From: JALOPX01 sp041309605
GTDB taxonomy: Bacteria; Krumholzibacteriota; Krumholzibacteriia; Krumholzibacteriales; Krumholzibacteriaceae
Length of the DNA: 47,682 nt
Direction: 5' to 3'
Assembly (NCBI GenBank): GCA_041309605.1
Contig: JBFYZH010000083.1
Span: 1 to 47,682 of the forward strand
The position numbers and the translations under genes were made by a program. The notes beneath the pieces were generated by a model that saw only the letters and a list, made by a program, of their open reading frames with translations, had not been told where the DNA came from and did no database searches. Shown piece by piece: positions 34,694 to 42,854 of the stretch. How positions within the stretch are numbered: position 1 is the stretch's first letter; each line of letters starts with the position of its first letter.

Positions 34694-35125
34694 TCAAGCG
34701 GCATTGAGGGTGTCGGCGATGGGTTTGAAGAGAGAACAGTGTCGTTCGTTGCGGGATGGCCGGAGGACGGAGACGCCGCCGGCCCGGACGAGCCTTCCGG
34801 CGCGGTTGAAGATCTAGAAGCGCAGGGTTCGAGGGGTTTTAAGCAAGAAAAGGCAAGTTTATTTTTCACTTCCGGCCCGGCGTGCTCCGGTATCGATCTG
34901 GAAAGCGACGAGAAGGTTGTTGGCGATGGCAACGAGCTGTTGCCATGCGTTGTTGGCTCCATAACAGCGGGTTGGGATTGAATCGAATGCGATCTGGCTT
35001 GTGAGGATGCCGATGATATTTTCGTGTTCGCCGCGCCCGACCATGAAGTTCCAGATGCGGCGCTTTGACCAATCGAGCGAGGTTGGTGGCGATGGCGCCG
35101 TACTCGATGTCATTGCCCTTTGTTC
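34694..35125 (-). pseudogene. IS1380-like transposase, C-terminal remnant
   Basis: The minus strand encodes the C-terminal part of an IS1380-type DDE transposase: EYGAIATNL, then after a frameshift RRIWNFMVGRGEHENIIG, SIPTRCYGANNAWQQLVAIANNLL, and after two in-frame stops (TAA at 34859-34861, TAG at 34814-34816) IFNRAGRLVRAGG and the end at 34694. The catalytic acidic residues upstream are missing. One frameshift, two nonsense codons and truncation show that it is dead. The upstream limit is approximate. It is more GC-rich than its neighbours. Confidence 0.8.
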
Positions 35126-35162
35126 AAAATGCTCATGGCCTTCGAATAGAACATCATGCCCG

Positions 35163-35191
35163 TGGACATGAGGTAGCGAGTGAGGTATAAT
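35163..35191 (+). promoter_or_regulatory. Promoter of the CPBP protease gene
   Basis: TGGACA, 17 nt, then a perfect TATAAT, ending 20 nt before the ATG at 35212. It lies just beyond the transposase remnant. Confidence 0.75.
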
Positions 35192-35211
35192 CGCTTCATT
35201 AAAAAAGCTCA

Positions 35212-36099
35212 ATGAATCCGGCGCGTACAATTCTGGAGTACCAAACAGCGGCCACTAATCATAGCATGAAACTCACTGAATTAAGAAACAATCCCCCTTT
35301 CCTTATTTTTTCAATATTGTTGTTTGTGTTTTTTATTACGAAGATTCCCGTCAAGGAAAACCTTGGTTTTACCAAATTCACTTCTGACAATTTAGAAAGA
35401 ATATTTATTTCTGCAATATTAATATGCATACTTATTATTATCATTGACAAGCTCCAAATACCTCACTCATATTTTTCATTCATCGATCGAACAGCTTATA
35501 TTTACTATTTGCCCGCTATTATTTATGTTTTTTTGGCTACGGGGGGATTTAATGACATTTTCTTAGTGAGTTGCTCGACCTTTACTTCCGACAAAAGCCT
35601 GCTTTATGGGTTGAGGGCATTAAGTGGAGGGCTATTTGAAGAGATCCTATTCAGGGGTGTGATATTCGGAATATTGCTTAATAAATGCTATGATTCGAAA
35701 TATGGCGTTTTAAAGAGTGTGATCATTTCAAGCCTAATATTTGGTCTTGCACATATAGCAAATATTTGGACGCAACCTGAGGCTTCAACAAAAGAAGTAC
35801 TTATTCAAGTATATGCCGCATCTTGTCTGGGTGTGATGTACTGTGCGACATATTTAAAAACAAGGAGTATTATTGTCTTAGCTGTTCTACATTGCATTAG
35901 CAATTATTTTTCAAATCTAGGAGAATTGGCGGGCCTAGAAAGCATAATTGATTCAGCAAGCAGGGATAAAACGATTGCCGAAGTAATTGCATCTATATTA
36001 CTTACTGCAGTTATCTTTGGAGCATCATTGCCAATGGGATTATATATTCTGAAGCAAACCGCCAGAGAAGAAGTGAAGAAATTCATAGACCGTAGTTGA
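35212..36099 (+). CDS. CPBP family intramembrane glutamic protease
   Basis: This is an integral membrane protein of 295 aa (277 if it starts at the ATG at 35266) with about seven or eight hydrophobic segments. The conserved motifs are present: EEILFRG (EExxxR), FGLAHI (FxxxH) and HCISNYF (HxxxN-type). The family includes Rce1 prenyl-protein proteases and bacterial proteins linked to bacteriocin self-immunity and maturation. No ribosome-binding site is obvious at either start. Next come a stranded ABC ATPase end and transposon debris. In this island a role in peptide processing or immunity fits (inference). Confidence 0.85.
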   Translation: MNPARTILEYQTAATNHSMKLTELRNNPPFLIFSILLFVFFITKIPVKENLGFTKFTSDNLERIFISAILICILIIIIDKLQIPHSYFSFIDRTAYIYYLPAIIYVFLATGGFNDIFLVSCSTFTSDKSLLYGLRALSGGLFEEILFRGVIFGILLNKCYDSKYGVLKSVIISSLIFGLAHIANIWTQPEASTKEVLIQVYAASCLGVMYCATYLKTRSIIVLAVLHCISNYFSNLGELAGLESIIDSASRDKTIAEVIASILLTAVIFGASLPMGLYILKQTAREEVKKFIDRS

Positions 36100-36109
36100 A
36101 TGACTAATG

Positions 36110-36148
36110 AGCGATAAAGCAAGCGGGATGCTCTCCTGGCTCGAATAA
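36110..36148 (+). pseudogene. Stranded 3' end of an ABC ATPase gene
   Basis: Thirteen codons here (SDKASGMLSWLE plus TAA) match the end of the intact ATPase gene at 42576-42614 (GDKENDMLSWLE plus stop), and the nucleotide similarity runs about ten bases beyond the stop. The rest of the gene is absent. It indicates that a second copy of the ABC module, or of its last gene, once lay beside the CPBP gene and was lost by deletion. Confidence 0.75.
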
Positions 36149-36391
36149 TTTTACTTGATGCGCTGTTGATGCGGAAAAAGTGCCGGTACTTGTCGACACA
36201 AGGAACCTGCTGGTGCCGTTTGAAAACCCGCTGATTGACCATGAAGCCAACACGATGGTCTGGAATTCCGCTTATGACCTGGCGACCTCGGGGGGAGACT
36301 GGCTGGCTGGCAGATACAATCTTACAAAACAACAGGTCAAGTCCTTTTTTCCCTGTAAAAGTTCATTAGCATAACCTCAGTGATTTAACTC
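36149..36391 (+). other. Unassigned stretch with an ORF lacking a start
   Basis: An open frame (about 36159-36374) encodes VPVLVDTRNLLVPFENP and WNSAYDLATSGGDWLAGRYN but has no ATG and no recognised family. It lies between the stranded ATPase tail and the IS256 fragment and is probably the remnant of another gene. Nothing else is visible here. Confidence 0.3.
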
Positions 36392-36868
36392 CTATGCCGC
36401 CAGCTTGCGAAGATCCGGGTTATCCCACGAACTGTTGGGATCGGAAGCCATTTGTCTCAAACGCTGCTCGATGTACGGTTTCATTCGCACACCTTTCCAG
36501 CCTTCGGATGTGTCGACGAGAACGGCAAAGACCAGAGAGAGAGCGCTCGATTCCGATGTGAACCGAGGAATGATCTTCGTACGGCGCCTGCCCTCGCCGA
36601 AGAGCCTCTCAAGAAGGTTCGTCGAACGTATCTGCCGATGATTCATAAACGGGAACTTGAGGGCGGTGAGGCATTCCTCGATATCCTGCTCGAGACATTT
36701 CATCGCCGCAGAAAACGCATCTCGATATTCCGCGATAATGGCCCTGGCCTGTTCAAGACCGTCCTCGAACCTGCCGGCCGTAAAAGCCCTGAGAATCAGT
36801 TTCTTCAGCGTCGGACGCGCAAGATGCGGCAGCTTCGAGAGAATGTTTCGCATCTTGTGCATCAAGGC
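36392..36868 (-). pseudogene. IS256-family transposase, C-terminal fragment
   Basis: The minus strand encodes the C-terminal part of an IS256 (mutator-type) transposase, from HKMRNILSKLP through HRQIRSTNLLERLFGEGRRRTKIIPRF to the end LRKLAA. The block STNLLERLFGE includes the third catalytic acidic residue. The N-terminal two thirds with the two aspartates are missing, so it is inactive. The 5' 17 codons of the open frame are not transposase-like and probably belong to the junction. Confidence 0.85.
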
Positions 36869-36903
36869 AGGAATGGCCGCGAAAGTAGTGCTGTGCGGAT
36901 CAA

Positions 36904-37151
36904 TATCTGAATACAACTCAACAAACTATTATTTTGTGATAGACGGTTTAGCGAACAACCAGAAAACCGATGATCCCGAACATGATCAGGCTTTGGAAGC
37001 AGGGATTTGTCCTTGGTGCGGTACAGTATTGGGATGGCTTAAAAAGGTGGGGAGAGCATTTGTTCAAGCAGCCGTTTGTAGTAAGTGCTTATTGACTACC
37101 TCTATACAAGATTGGGGAAATTGCGGTTCTTCTTGTTGGAACTGGTGGTAG
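36904..37151 (+). pseudogene. Remnant of a Cys/Trp-rich peptide gene
   Basis: About 80 codons from ISEYNSTNYYF to GSSCWNWW and a stop are open. The part up to about residue 34 is acidic, and the last 45 residues hold CPWCGTVLGWLKKVGRAF, CSKC and GNCGSSCWNWW: six cysteines and five tryptophans with a basic amphipathic middle. There is no in-frame ATG; the only starts are a GTG at 36936 or codons inside transposon sequence, so the 5' end was probably lost with the IS256 event. An acidic leader followed by a Cys-rich, amphipathic core resembles ribosomal peptide precursors, but no family is recognised. Confidence 0.5.
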
Positions 37152-37162
37152 AATCCTGTATC

Positions 37163-37190
37163 GCGGGAGGGAGCGATATCTCCCTCCCGC
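37163..37190 (+). terminator. Strong 11-bp hairpin after the Cys/Trp-rich ORF
   Basis: A perfect 11-bp stem (GCGGGAGGGAG with CTCCCTCCCGC) closes a CGATAT loop 11 nt after the stop codon. The following bases (ATTGATGATTTG) are not a clear T-run, so it may be a partial terminator or mRNA 3'-end stabiliser that lets the peptide transcript exceed that of the downstream genes. Confidence 0.65.
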
Positions 37191-37204
37191 ATTGATGATT
37201 TGAA

Positions 37205-37231
37205 TTGACATGCAAATTAACATGCTATAAA
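37205..37231 (+). promoter_or_regulatory. Possible promoter of the M1-like peptidase gene
   Basis: A perfect TTGACA and TATAAA are separated by 15 nt, which is short. It ends 21 nt before the ATG at 37253. Confidence 0.5.
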
Positions 37232-37252
37232 CAAGATCACTCGGGGGAACTT

Positions 37253-39916
37253 ATGATCAGTGCGTTATTAATATATTTAATGGTGATCGGATCCGGCAAC
37301 GAGCCTGCACCCTGCCGCGAGATCGCCGATATCCGATATGAGATAACCTCATCCCTCGATTTCTCCGCTAAAAGCCTGACTGAGCATACTCGCATAATAT
37401 TTCATGCTGATTCCACGAAGTCCGACACATTGATGTTCTGGTGCCTTCAACTGCCAGAAGACCAAAAGTTCTCGATCGACAGCATTTTGGTCAATGGTAT
37501 GAGCTTTCGATCTTCTCTCGAAGCCGATGATATGACAATCCAGGACTTGCCGGTTGCTCGTCTGAATAGAACTTGCACCCCCGACTCGCTGGTCTTTTCC
37601 CTGTGCGCGAAAGAGGCATTGACAGACAACATCAACGCCATCGATTTCTTTTATAAACTCGAATTCGCTGGAATGCCTTGTATAATGAATGTGCCAATCC
37701 CGGAAAGCTATCCATACATGGATTACTATCCCCGCCTTGTACATGACACCGATTCGATTTACAGTCTCGACCAGAGATTTTCCTCGTTGGAACAGTATTC
37801 TTTGAAGATCACCGCGCCCCGCGATCTTCATTTCATGTCCGAAGCAGTGCCGCGACGTGTCGAATTGCCCGGCGATTCGGTTGAGTACCATATCGACAGC
37901 CTCAGAACTTCACAGATTATATGGTTGGTATTTCCTGAAGCGTATCATAAGCAGGACACTTCCAATGTTATCCCGATTGATATATACCTCAATCCGGACT
38001 GTAAATATTCAGGTGATAAGGCGCGGGAAATAACCGATGCGATTGCCTTTTATAAACCGATTTTTGGCGGAGTTCCATACGATAAAATAAATATAATATT
38101 TACTGAACTTCCTGATGAACTGGGAGGAGGCGCGGCAAACGGATTCCTGTTACTTCCCGGTGATAAAAGCAGCTCGTCGTATGTACAAAGAATTATGAAC
38201 AAGCTGTCTCATTCTCCGTTGCCCCACGAAGCAGCTCATTTATGGTGGGGTTGTTCGGTAAATATCAGGGATGTCTGGCTGGCGGAGGGTTTTGCCTGTT
38301 ATTGGGCTGAGCAATATGGAACATTCAAAGAGGGGCCGGAATACCAGGAAGACCTCGAATATGAATTTAAAAGGGTACTTTATAGACTGAATAGGGAGAA
38401 GCCTAATAAGGGCCAGGATGATTGGCTTTTTATTAAGCACTATTTCAAGGCACAGGCCATTTTAAGCATGCTGGCGCTCGAAATTGGAACCGAAGGATTT
38501 AACGAAGCGTGCAGGGAGTATTACCAGCGTTATCGTGGCTGCAGCCCCGGCGTTGCTGAATTCAAGGAAGTAGTGCAAAGACACTCCACAGTCCCCTTGG
38601 ATCAATTCTTCACAAGTTGGGTGGACAGCACATATCGCCAGAACTACTCGATCGGTAAGATAGAATCAGAGTTCCAGGGCATTACCTATACTAACTCCCT
38701 CATTCTGTCCAAAAGCGGCAAAGCTGTATCGTGTGTGCCGGTCGAGGTTTGTTACAAGGATAAAACCAGCGAGTCCTTTCTCCTTCGACCGGGGCAACTG
38801 ACTTATAACTGGACATCGAATAGCAGGGTCAAATCCGTGTTTATAGATCCCGATCATCGGATTCTGGAGGAAAAAAGATATGATAACGCAAAGCCAACCC
38901 CCGTCAGATTTCACCGGTTTAAACTAAAGCCGACGGAAGACATAAAACTTTTTTCATCCATGTTTTCAGATGAACCGGTTTACAGACTGTACCTGCTTCC
39001 CGATATTCCGGCCCACTCGCGGCGTTTCGGGTGGGAGTACTCAGGCGTTCTTTTGGGCGAAGGCGAGGACTGTATACGGGATTATTTCCTGGATAACATA
39101 GATGTTCTTCGCATCGGGTATAACCAAACGACAAACGGTCTGATATACAGATGCAATATCAGCCGGAAGATGTCGAATTCCGAAATATGGAGATCGACAT
39201 ATCATCTCTTGTCTGAACGGATGCGCGGAAGATACGAATCCGGAATGGGAATCAAATGGGCGAGATATTTTTCGATAAATCAGATTCCTATTCCAATTCC
39301 ACTCATTTCTACCACGATTGATTTTTCACATAGAAATTACTACAATCTAAATAATGTCGACGAGTCGATCTGGCCCTTGCACGACACGACACCCCTCACG
39401 GTACGGATAACATTGTTCCTTAATACCACACTTAGGTATGAAAAAGGATTCAAGGTCTTCCCGGAAGACAAGGCATTCGATTTGTTGGATCTGACCATCG
39501 AAAAGGAAAGTCGTTACTATTATGGGCGACTGTTCGTCGGGACATCACATGGTGATGCGGCGCAGGAAAGATTCGATGCGGCTGAGGAGGGAGGATTCAA
39601 GAGCTATCCCCCTTTCAGCGGATTTCACGATCATCTTCTGGCAGCCAATCTGCTATTGAAGCACAAACTGATCTCGAAACTCGATGGGAGATTATTCGGA
39701 AATTATATGAGCACGATGAATGGAGATCAGCCGGTCTTTGAATTCGGTTTTGGATTGTCTGTTGGAAACCGGTTTTTAGGAATTGCACTGGATATGCCCG
39801 TGTACATTGATGATCCGGAGTTCGACGAAAAGCGCTGGAATTTCGATCGATTCCAGGTTCAAGCGAGCCTTTTCAACTTCAAGGGCATACCGAGATGGGA
39901 CTTTTTGATCGATTGA
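37253..39916 (+). CDS. M1-like zinc metallopeptidase with beta-rich C-terminal half
   Basis: An exported protein of 887 aa. A short hydrophobic N-terminus precedes a beta domain typical of M1 peptidases (RYEITSSLDFSAKS). The gluzincin site HEAAH (325-329) is present with a downstream glutamate in WLAEGFACYW (345), but the spacing is three residues shorter than the usual 18, and the exopeptidase GxMEN motif reads GGAANG. From about residue 570 the chain has no helix-like domain; alternating polar and aromatic strands (RIGYNQTTNGLIYRCNIS, FEFGFGLSVGNRFLGIAL) suggest an outer-membrane barrel or beta-sandwich. The ATG at 37253 follows CGGGGGAAC. Specificity is unknown; maturation of a secreted peptide is possible. 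Confidence 0.8.
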   Translation: MISALLIYLMVIGSGNEPAPCREIADIRYEITSSLDFSAKSLTEHTRIIFHADSTKSDTLMFWCLQLPEDQKFSIDSILVNGMSFRSSLEADDMTIQDLPVARLNRTCTPDSLVFSLCAKEALTDNINAIDFFYKLEFAGMPCIMNVPIPESYPYMDYYPRLVHDTDSIYSLDQRFSSLEQYSLKITAPRDLHFMSEAVPRRVELPGDSVEYHIDSLRTSQIIWLVFPEAYHKQDTSNVIPIDIYLNPDCKYSGDKAREITDAIAFYKPIFGGVPYDKINIIFTELPDELGGGAANGFLLLPGDKSSSSYVQRIMNKLSHSPLPHEAAHLWWGCSVNIRDVWLAEGFACYWAEQYGTFKEGPEYQEDLEYEFKRVLYRLNREKPNKGQDDWLFIKHYFKAQAILSMLALEIGTEGFNEACREYYQRYRGCSPGVAEFKEVVQRHSTVPLDQFFTSWVDSTYRQNYSIGKIESEFQGITYTNSLILSKSGKAVSCVPVEVCYKDKTSESFLLRPGQLTYNWTSNSRVKSVFIDPDHRILEEKRYDNAKPTPVRFHRFKLKPTEDIKLFSSMFSDEPVYRLYLLPDIPAHSRRFGWEYSGVLLGEGEDCIRDYFLDNIDVLRIGYNQTTNGLIYRCNISRKMSNSEIWRSTYHLLSERMRGRYESGMGIKWARYFSINQIPIPIPLISTTIDFSHRNYYNLNNVDESIWPLHDTTPLTVRITLFLNTTLRYEKGFKVFPEDKAFDLLDLTIEKESRYYYGRLFVGTSHGDAAQERFDAAEEGGFKSYPPFSGFHDHLLAANLLLKHKLISKLDGRLFGNYMSTMNGDQPVFEFGFGLSVGNRFLGIALDMPVYIDDPEFDEKRWNFDRFQVQASLFNFKGIPRWDFLID

Positions 39917-39995
39917 CGTTGGTTTAAGAGTCAAACCTTGATCGGATAGGCACACCGCCTGGACGGCATGTCAGACTCCCATCGATCTTATTGTA

Positions 39996-40187
39996 TTGTT
40001 GTGGAATCGGAAAGTTCTTGATAAATGGCTTGGAGCGGCCAGTGTAATCGGGTGGACTGCAACTATTGCTATGATAATCATTAATCCCCCGGTCGGAATG
40101 GCAGCAGCACTGCTTGCCGTATTAGGGCTAAATATATCTTCTTTTTTCATGGGTCTTGGTTTGGGATCACTGTGCGGAGTATGGTAA
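39996..40187 (+). CDS. Small hydrophobic ORF, possible peptide
   Basis: An open frame of about 63 codons starting at TTG (39996 or 39999), with no ATG and no ribosome-binding site. The product is strongly hydrophobic after a basic start (RKVLDKWLGAASVIGWTATIAMIIINPPVGM), with a Gly/Ala/Leu-rich end (GLGLGSLCGVW) holding one cysteine. It resembles a small membrane peptide or a hydrophobic bacteriocin-like peptide, but this rests on composition only. It lies between the peptidase and ABC genes in the 427-nt gap 39917-40343, which otherwise shows nothing. Confidence 0.35.
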   Translation: MLWNRKVLDKWLGAASVIGWTATIAMIIINPPVGMAAALLAVLGLNISSFFMGLGLGSLCGVW

Positions 40188-40343
40188 TATTCGAATTGTT
40201 ATCAAATCGGCGTACGAGCATTTCGGATGTTGATAAAATAGCTTGAGTGGCGTTAAAATAATCAGGAATAGTATTTCTGATTCTTAATGACCAGCTATAA
40301 CAGTACATGGGGTTCCTGCTATACGGAACAATCAAAGAAAACT

Positions 40344-41135
40344 ATGGGCAATGCGTCGAATAATAATCATTTTCGCAATATTCTATTCTTATTACGTATC
40401 AACCGCATCCTGCTGAGCAGGGGATCCAAAATAGGGAGAATGACGCCAATTCTTATTATAATCATATGCGCCATACTCATTATAATGCCAGCTTACCTTT
40501 TAAACACTATCGATATTTCATCAGTTTCTGAAGATATTCCACTAATTGGAGTAATTCTATATCTTGTAGTATTTTTAGAGTTTTCCCTTTCGGCCGGCCT
40601 CCATTCTGCTGGAACGACATTGCATCCTGGATATCTATTCCAATTTCCATTGTCTTTGAATTTTAAAATGTTATTTCTTTTTGCTGAGCAGATTATAAGC
40701 ATCAAATCACTCGTATATTTCGGGTTCGCATCAACAGTGATTATATACATTTTTTCCGTGTCCGTTATAGCCGCATTTGTCGCCATATTGCTTTTATTTT
40801 TGTTTTTTCTGCTCATGGAAATCTGGATTGCACTCGTTTTTCTTGTAATAGGAAATGCGTTTCAAAAATTCAAGGTGTTATATCCAATACTTGTCATCGT
40901 CTTTCTGTTACCAATCCAACTGTCCATGATTGGCCTTATTGATTCAATGTCATTTGCCAGCTTTTGCACATCCGGCGTAATTGGTTTTGTCGGCACTGGC
41001 ATTGGATACGCTCTGAATGCACGATGGTTAAACGTGGGTCTGATATCATTTCAGATGCTACTATTGGGATTGGTAGGAATCATCATCGATATGATAATTC
41101 TTAATAATCTGGAAGTCTCAATATACGAGGAGTGA
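40344..41135 (+). CDS. Membrane protein, ABC permease-like (first)
   Basis: A 263-aa integral membrane protein (start ATG 40344; ATG 40287 also possible) with about six or seven hydrophobic segments and almost no extracytoplasmic loops. No sequence family is recognised, but its position before a second membrane gene and an ABC ATPase, and the topology, fit ABC-2 permeases of the bacteriocin-immunity (LanE/LanG, BcrB-like) type. AT-rich, Ile/Leu/Phe-rich, with no clear ribosome-binding site. Confidence 0.7.
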   Translation: MGNASNNNHFRNILFLLRINRILLSRGSKIGRMTPILIIIICAILIIMPAYLLNTIDISSVSEDIPLIGVILYLVVFLEFSLSAGLHSAGTTLHPGYLFQFPLSLNFKMLFLFAEQIISIKSLVYFGFASTVIIYIFSVSVIAAFVAILLLFLFFLLMEIWIALVFLVIGNAFQKFKVLYPILVIVFLLPIQLSMIGLIDSMSFASFCTSGVIGFVGTGIGYALNARWLNVGLISFQMLLLGLVGIIIDMIILNNLEVSIYEE

Positions 41136-41181
41136 TAACGTATTCCCCGATTTTTGTCGGAGACGACAAACAACTGCGAAT

Positions 41182-41841
41182 ATGAATATTAAACACAATA
41201 TGATCTTGACTCTTATGGCAACCGATTTCAAACTCATAATTCGTGCAACTGGGATTCAATATTTACTATTGCCAGTCTCACTATTTATCGGAATTCTTGC
41301 GTGGAAATTCGGCGATCATTTTATTCATTATTACATGTCTGCCCTGCTTATTATACTAAGCTTGTTGTTCAATACACAATTCACAAGAACAAGCAATGAA
41401 CCTGCCAGTTATTGTGCTTTGCCGGTTTCAAAAACGATTCTTACAATTTCAAAAAATACTATTTCTCTATGCTGTGTCTCCGGCTTTTCATTCTTAGTAT
41501 TATTGATTGTCGCGGTTTTCAGGGATATGGCAATCTGCCATGTCCAACATGCGTCGGCAATCATTCTATTCCTTTCTTTTTTACTATTGGCTTCAGGAAA
41601 TATCATTTCTGTTAATTCGATCGTAAAATGCGGCTCTTCAGTACACCCGGAAATGCATTTTATTCAGGCGGCAGCAGTAGTGATTTCTTTAATGGTATAT
41701 GCGATTTTGGAACATAAATTCGGGTTTCAGCAGACAACAATCGTATTTCTGGCTTTCAGCATGATAGGGTATATTATCACTTTTTCAAGAACATGCCGGA
41801 ATCTCGAGAATGCATGTTGTTGCCTATTGGAGAAACAATGA
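41182..41841 (+). CDS. Membrane protein, ABC permease-like (second)
   Basis: A 219-aa integral membrane protein with about six hydrophobic segments (LLLPVSLFIGILAW, ALLIILSLLFN, GFSFLVLLIVAVF, AIILFLSFLLLASGN, AVVISLMVYAIL, IVFLAFSMIGYII) and a short cytoplasmic TRTSNEPASYCALPVSKT loop, a pattern seen in ABC-2 permeases. It ends as ATGA over the start of the ATPase gene, so it is its translationally coupled partner. With the preceding gene it makes a two-permease, one-ATPase module. Confidence 0.72.
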   Translation: MNIKHNMILTLMATDFKLIIRATGIQYLLLPVSLFIGILAWKFGDHFIHYYMSALLIILSLLFNTQFTRTSNEPASYCALPVSKTILTISKNTISLCCVSGFSFLVLLIVAVFRDMAICHVQHASAIILFLSFLLLASGNIISVNSIVKCGSSVHPEMHFIQAAAVVISLMVYAILEHKFGFQQTTIVFLAFSMIGYIITFSRTCRNLENACCCLLEKQ

Positions 41842-42614
41842 ATGCCATAGAAATTTCCGGTTTCATGAAACGGTATCGTGGAGACAAGATCGCCGTTCAG
41901 AATCTTAATCTCAATGTTCCACAAGGCAGCTTCTTTGGATTTGTCGGCCCGAACGGAGCAGGCAAAACGACAACGGTGAATTACATTGCCGGTTTGATCA
42001 GGAAAAGCAGTGGAACCCTGAAGCTCTTCGGGGAAACGATTAAAGAAGGCGCTTTTGAACACAAACGTAGGATAGGGCTCGTGCTCGAAAAACCCTTGTA
42101 TCTTGATCGGTTGACCGGTCAGGAATATTTACAGTTAGTCGGTCAATTGTACGGCCTGGGCAGAAATATGACAACGGACAGGACCGACGAGCTTTTAGCG
42201 CTCCTTGACATTAATGACTCACGGAACAAACAAATTCGGTTTTATTCGGCCGGAATGAAAAAAAAGATCTCTCTTGCGGGTGCACTAATTCACGATCCGG
42301 ATCTATTGATACTCGACGAACCTTTTGAAGGAATCGACGCAGTATCATCTAAAACAATCAGGAACATACTCGAAAAAATGACACATAAGGGCCGAACGAT
42401 ATTCATGACTTCGCACATGCTCAGCGTCGTAGAAAAACTCTGTGGTGAAGTGGCCATCATCAATAAAGGAATAATTGTATTTGTGTCTCCAAGCTCAAAA
42501 ATACGCGAGACCTTTAAAGATGATAAAATGACCGAACGATACCGGGATCTTGAGGACCTTTTTATAAGTATTGTCGGCGATAAAGAAAACGATATGCTTT
42601 CCTGGCTCGAATAA
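41838..42614 (+). CDS. ABC transporter ATP-binding protein of the island module
   Basis: A 258-aa ATPase with Walker A GPNGAGKTT, signature YSAGMKKKISLAGALIHDP, Walker B LLILDEPFEGID and H-loop IFMTSHMLSVVEK. The ATG at 41838 follows GGAG and overlaps the upstream stop. It belongs to the drug-resistance/bacteriocin-immunity group (CcmA/BcrA/LanF-like). A near-copy of its last 13 codons lies 6.5 kb upstream at 36110. It should power the two adjacent permeases, either exporting a peptide or protecting against it. Confidence 0.93.
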   Translation: MNAIEISGFMKRYRGDKIAVQNLNLNVPQGSFFGFVGPNGAGKTTTVNYIAGLIRKSSGTLKLFGETIKEGAFEHKRRIGLVLEKPLYLDRLTGQEYLQLVGQLYGLGRNMTTDRTDELLALLDINDSRNKQIRFYSAGMKKKISLAGALIHDPDLLILDEPFEGIDAVSSKTIRNILEKMTHKGRTIFMTSHMLSVVEKLCGEVAIINKGIIVFVSPSSKIRETFKDDKMTERYRDLEDLFISIVGDKENDMLSWLE

Positions 42615-42684
42615 TATTATTTGACCGGATTCGGGTGCTCCTGTTTTCTTTCCCCTCTCCTTTCCACACTATGTGAACCAGTAG

Positions 42685-42769
42685 TGTTCCAAACTGTTCC
42701 ATTCCCCATGAAACAATAATCTAAACGAGTTAACTCACGAAAGTGTGTCAAATGTGTGTCAGATGGAAC
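42685..42769. repeat. Array B of TGT(G/T)(T/C)CA heptamers
   Basis: Heptamers lie at 42685 and 42695 (both TGTTCCA, separated by AAC exactly as the first two units of array A), 42709 (inverse TGAAACA), 42744 and 42755 (both TGTGTCA), with TGGAACG at 42764. A TCACGAAA stretch precedes the second cluster in both arrays. The array lies between the ABC ATPase gene and the sorting-domain ORF and is probably a second binding region of the regulator acting at array A. Confidence 0.68.
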
Positions 42770-42854
42770 GGTCGAGGAGTTCTTCCGATTTCATTCAAAT
42801 CGCAGCATAAAGCAGCCTCCCGAGAGTTGGTGTTGGATCCTTATAGACCCGCAG

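Noticed and set aside
36657..36903. N-terminal extension of the Cys/Trp-rich ORF
   Set aside because: This part of the frame is the antisense of the IS256 transposase fragment.
34014..42614. Lanthipeptide or thiopeptide cluster assignment
   Set aside because: No LanB/LanC/LanM, YcaO, radical SAM or ABC peptidase-domain protein is encoded here.
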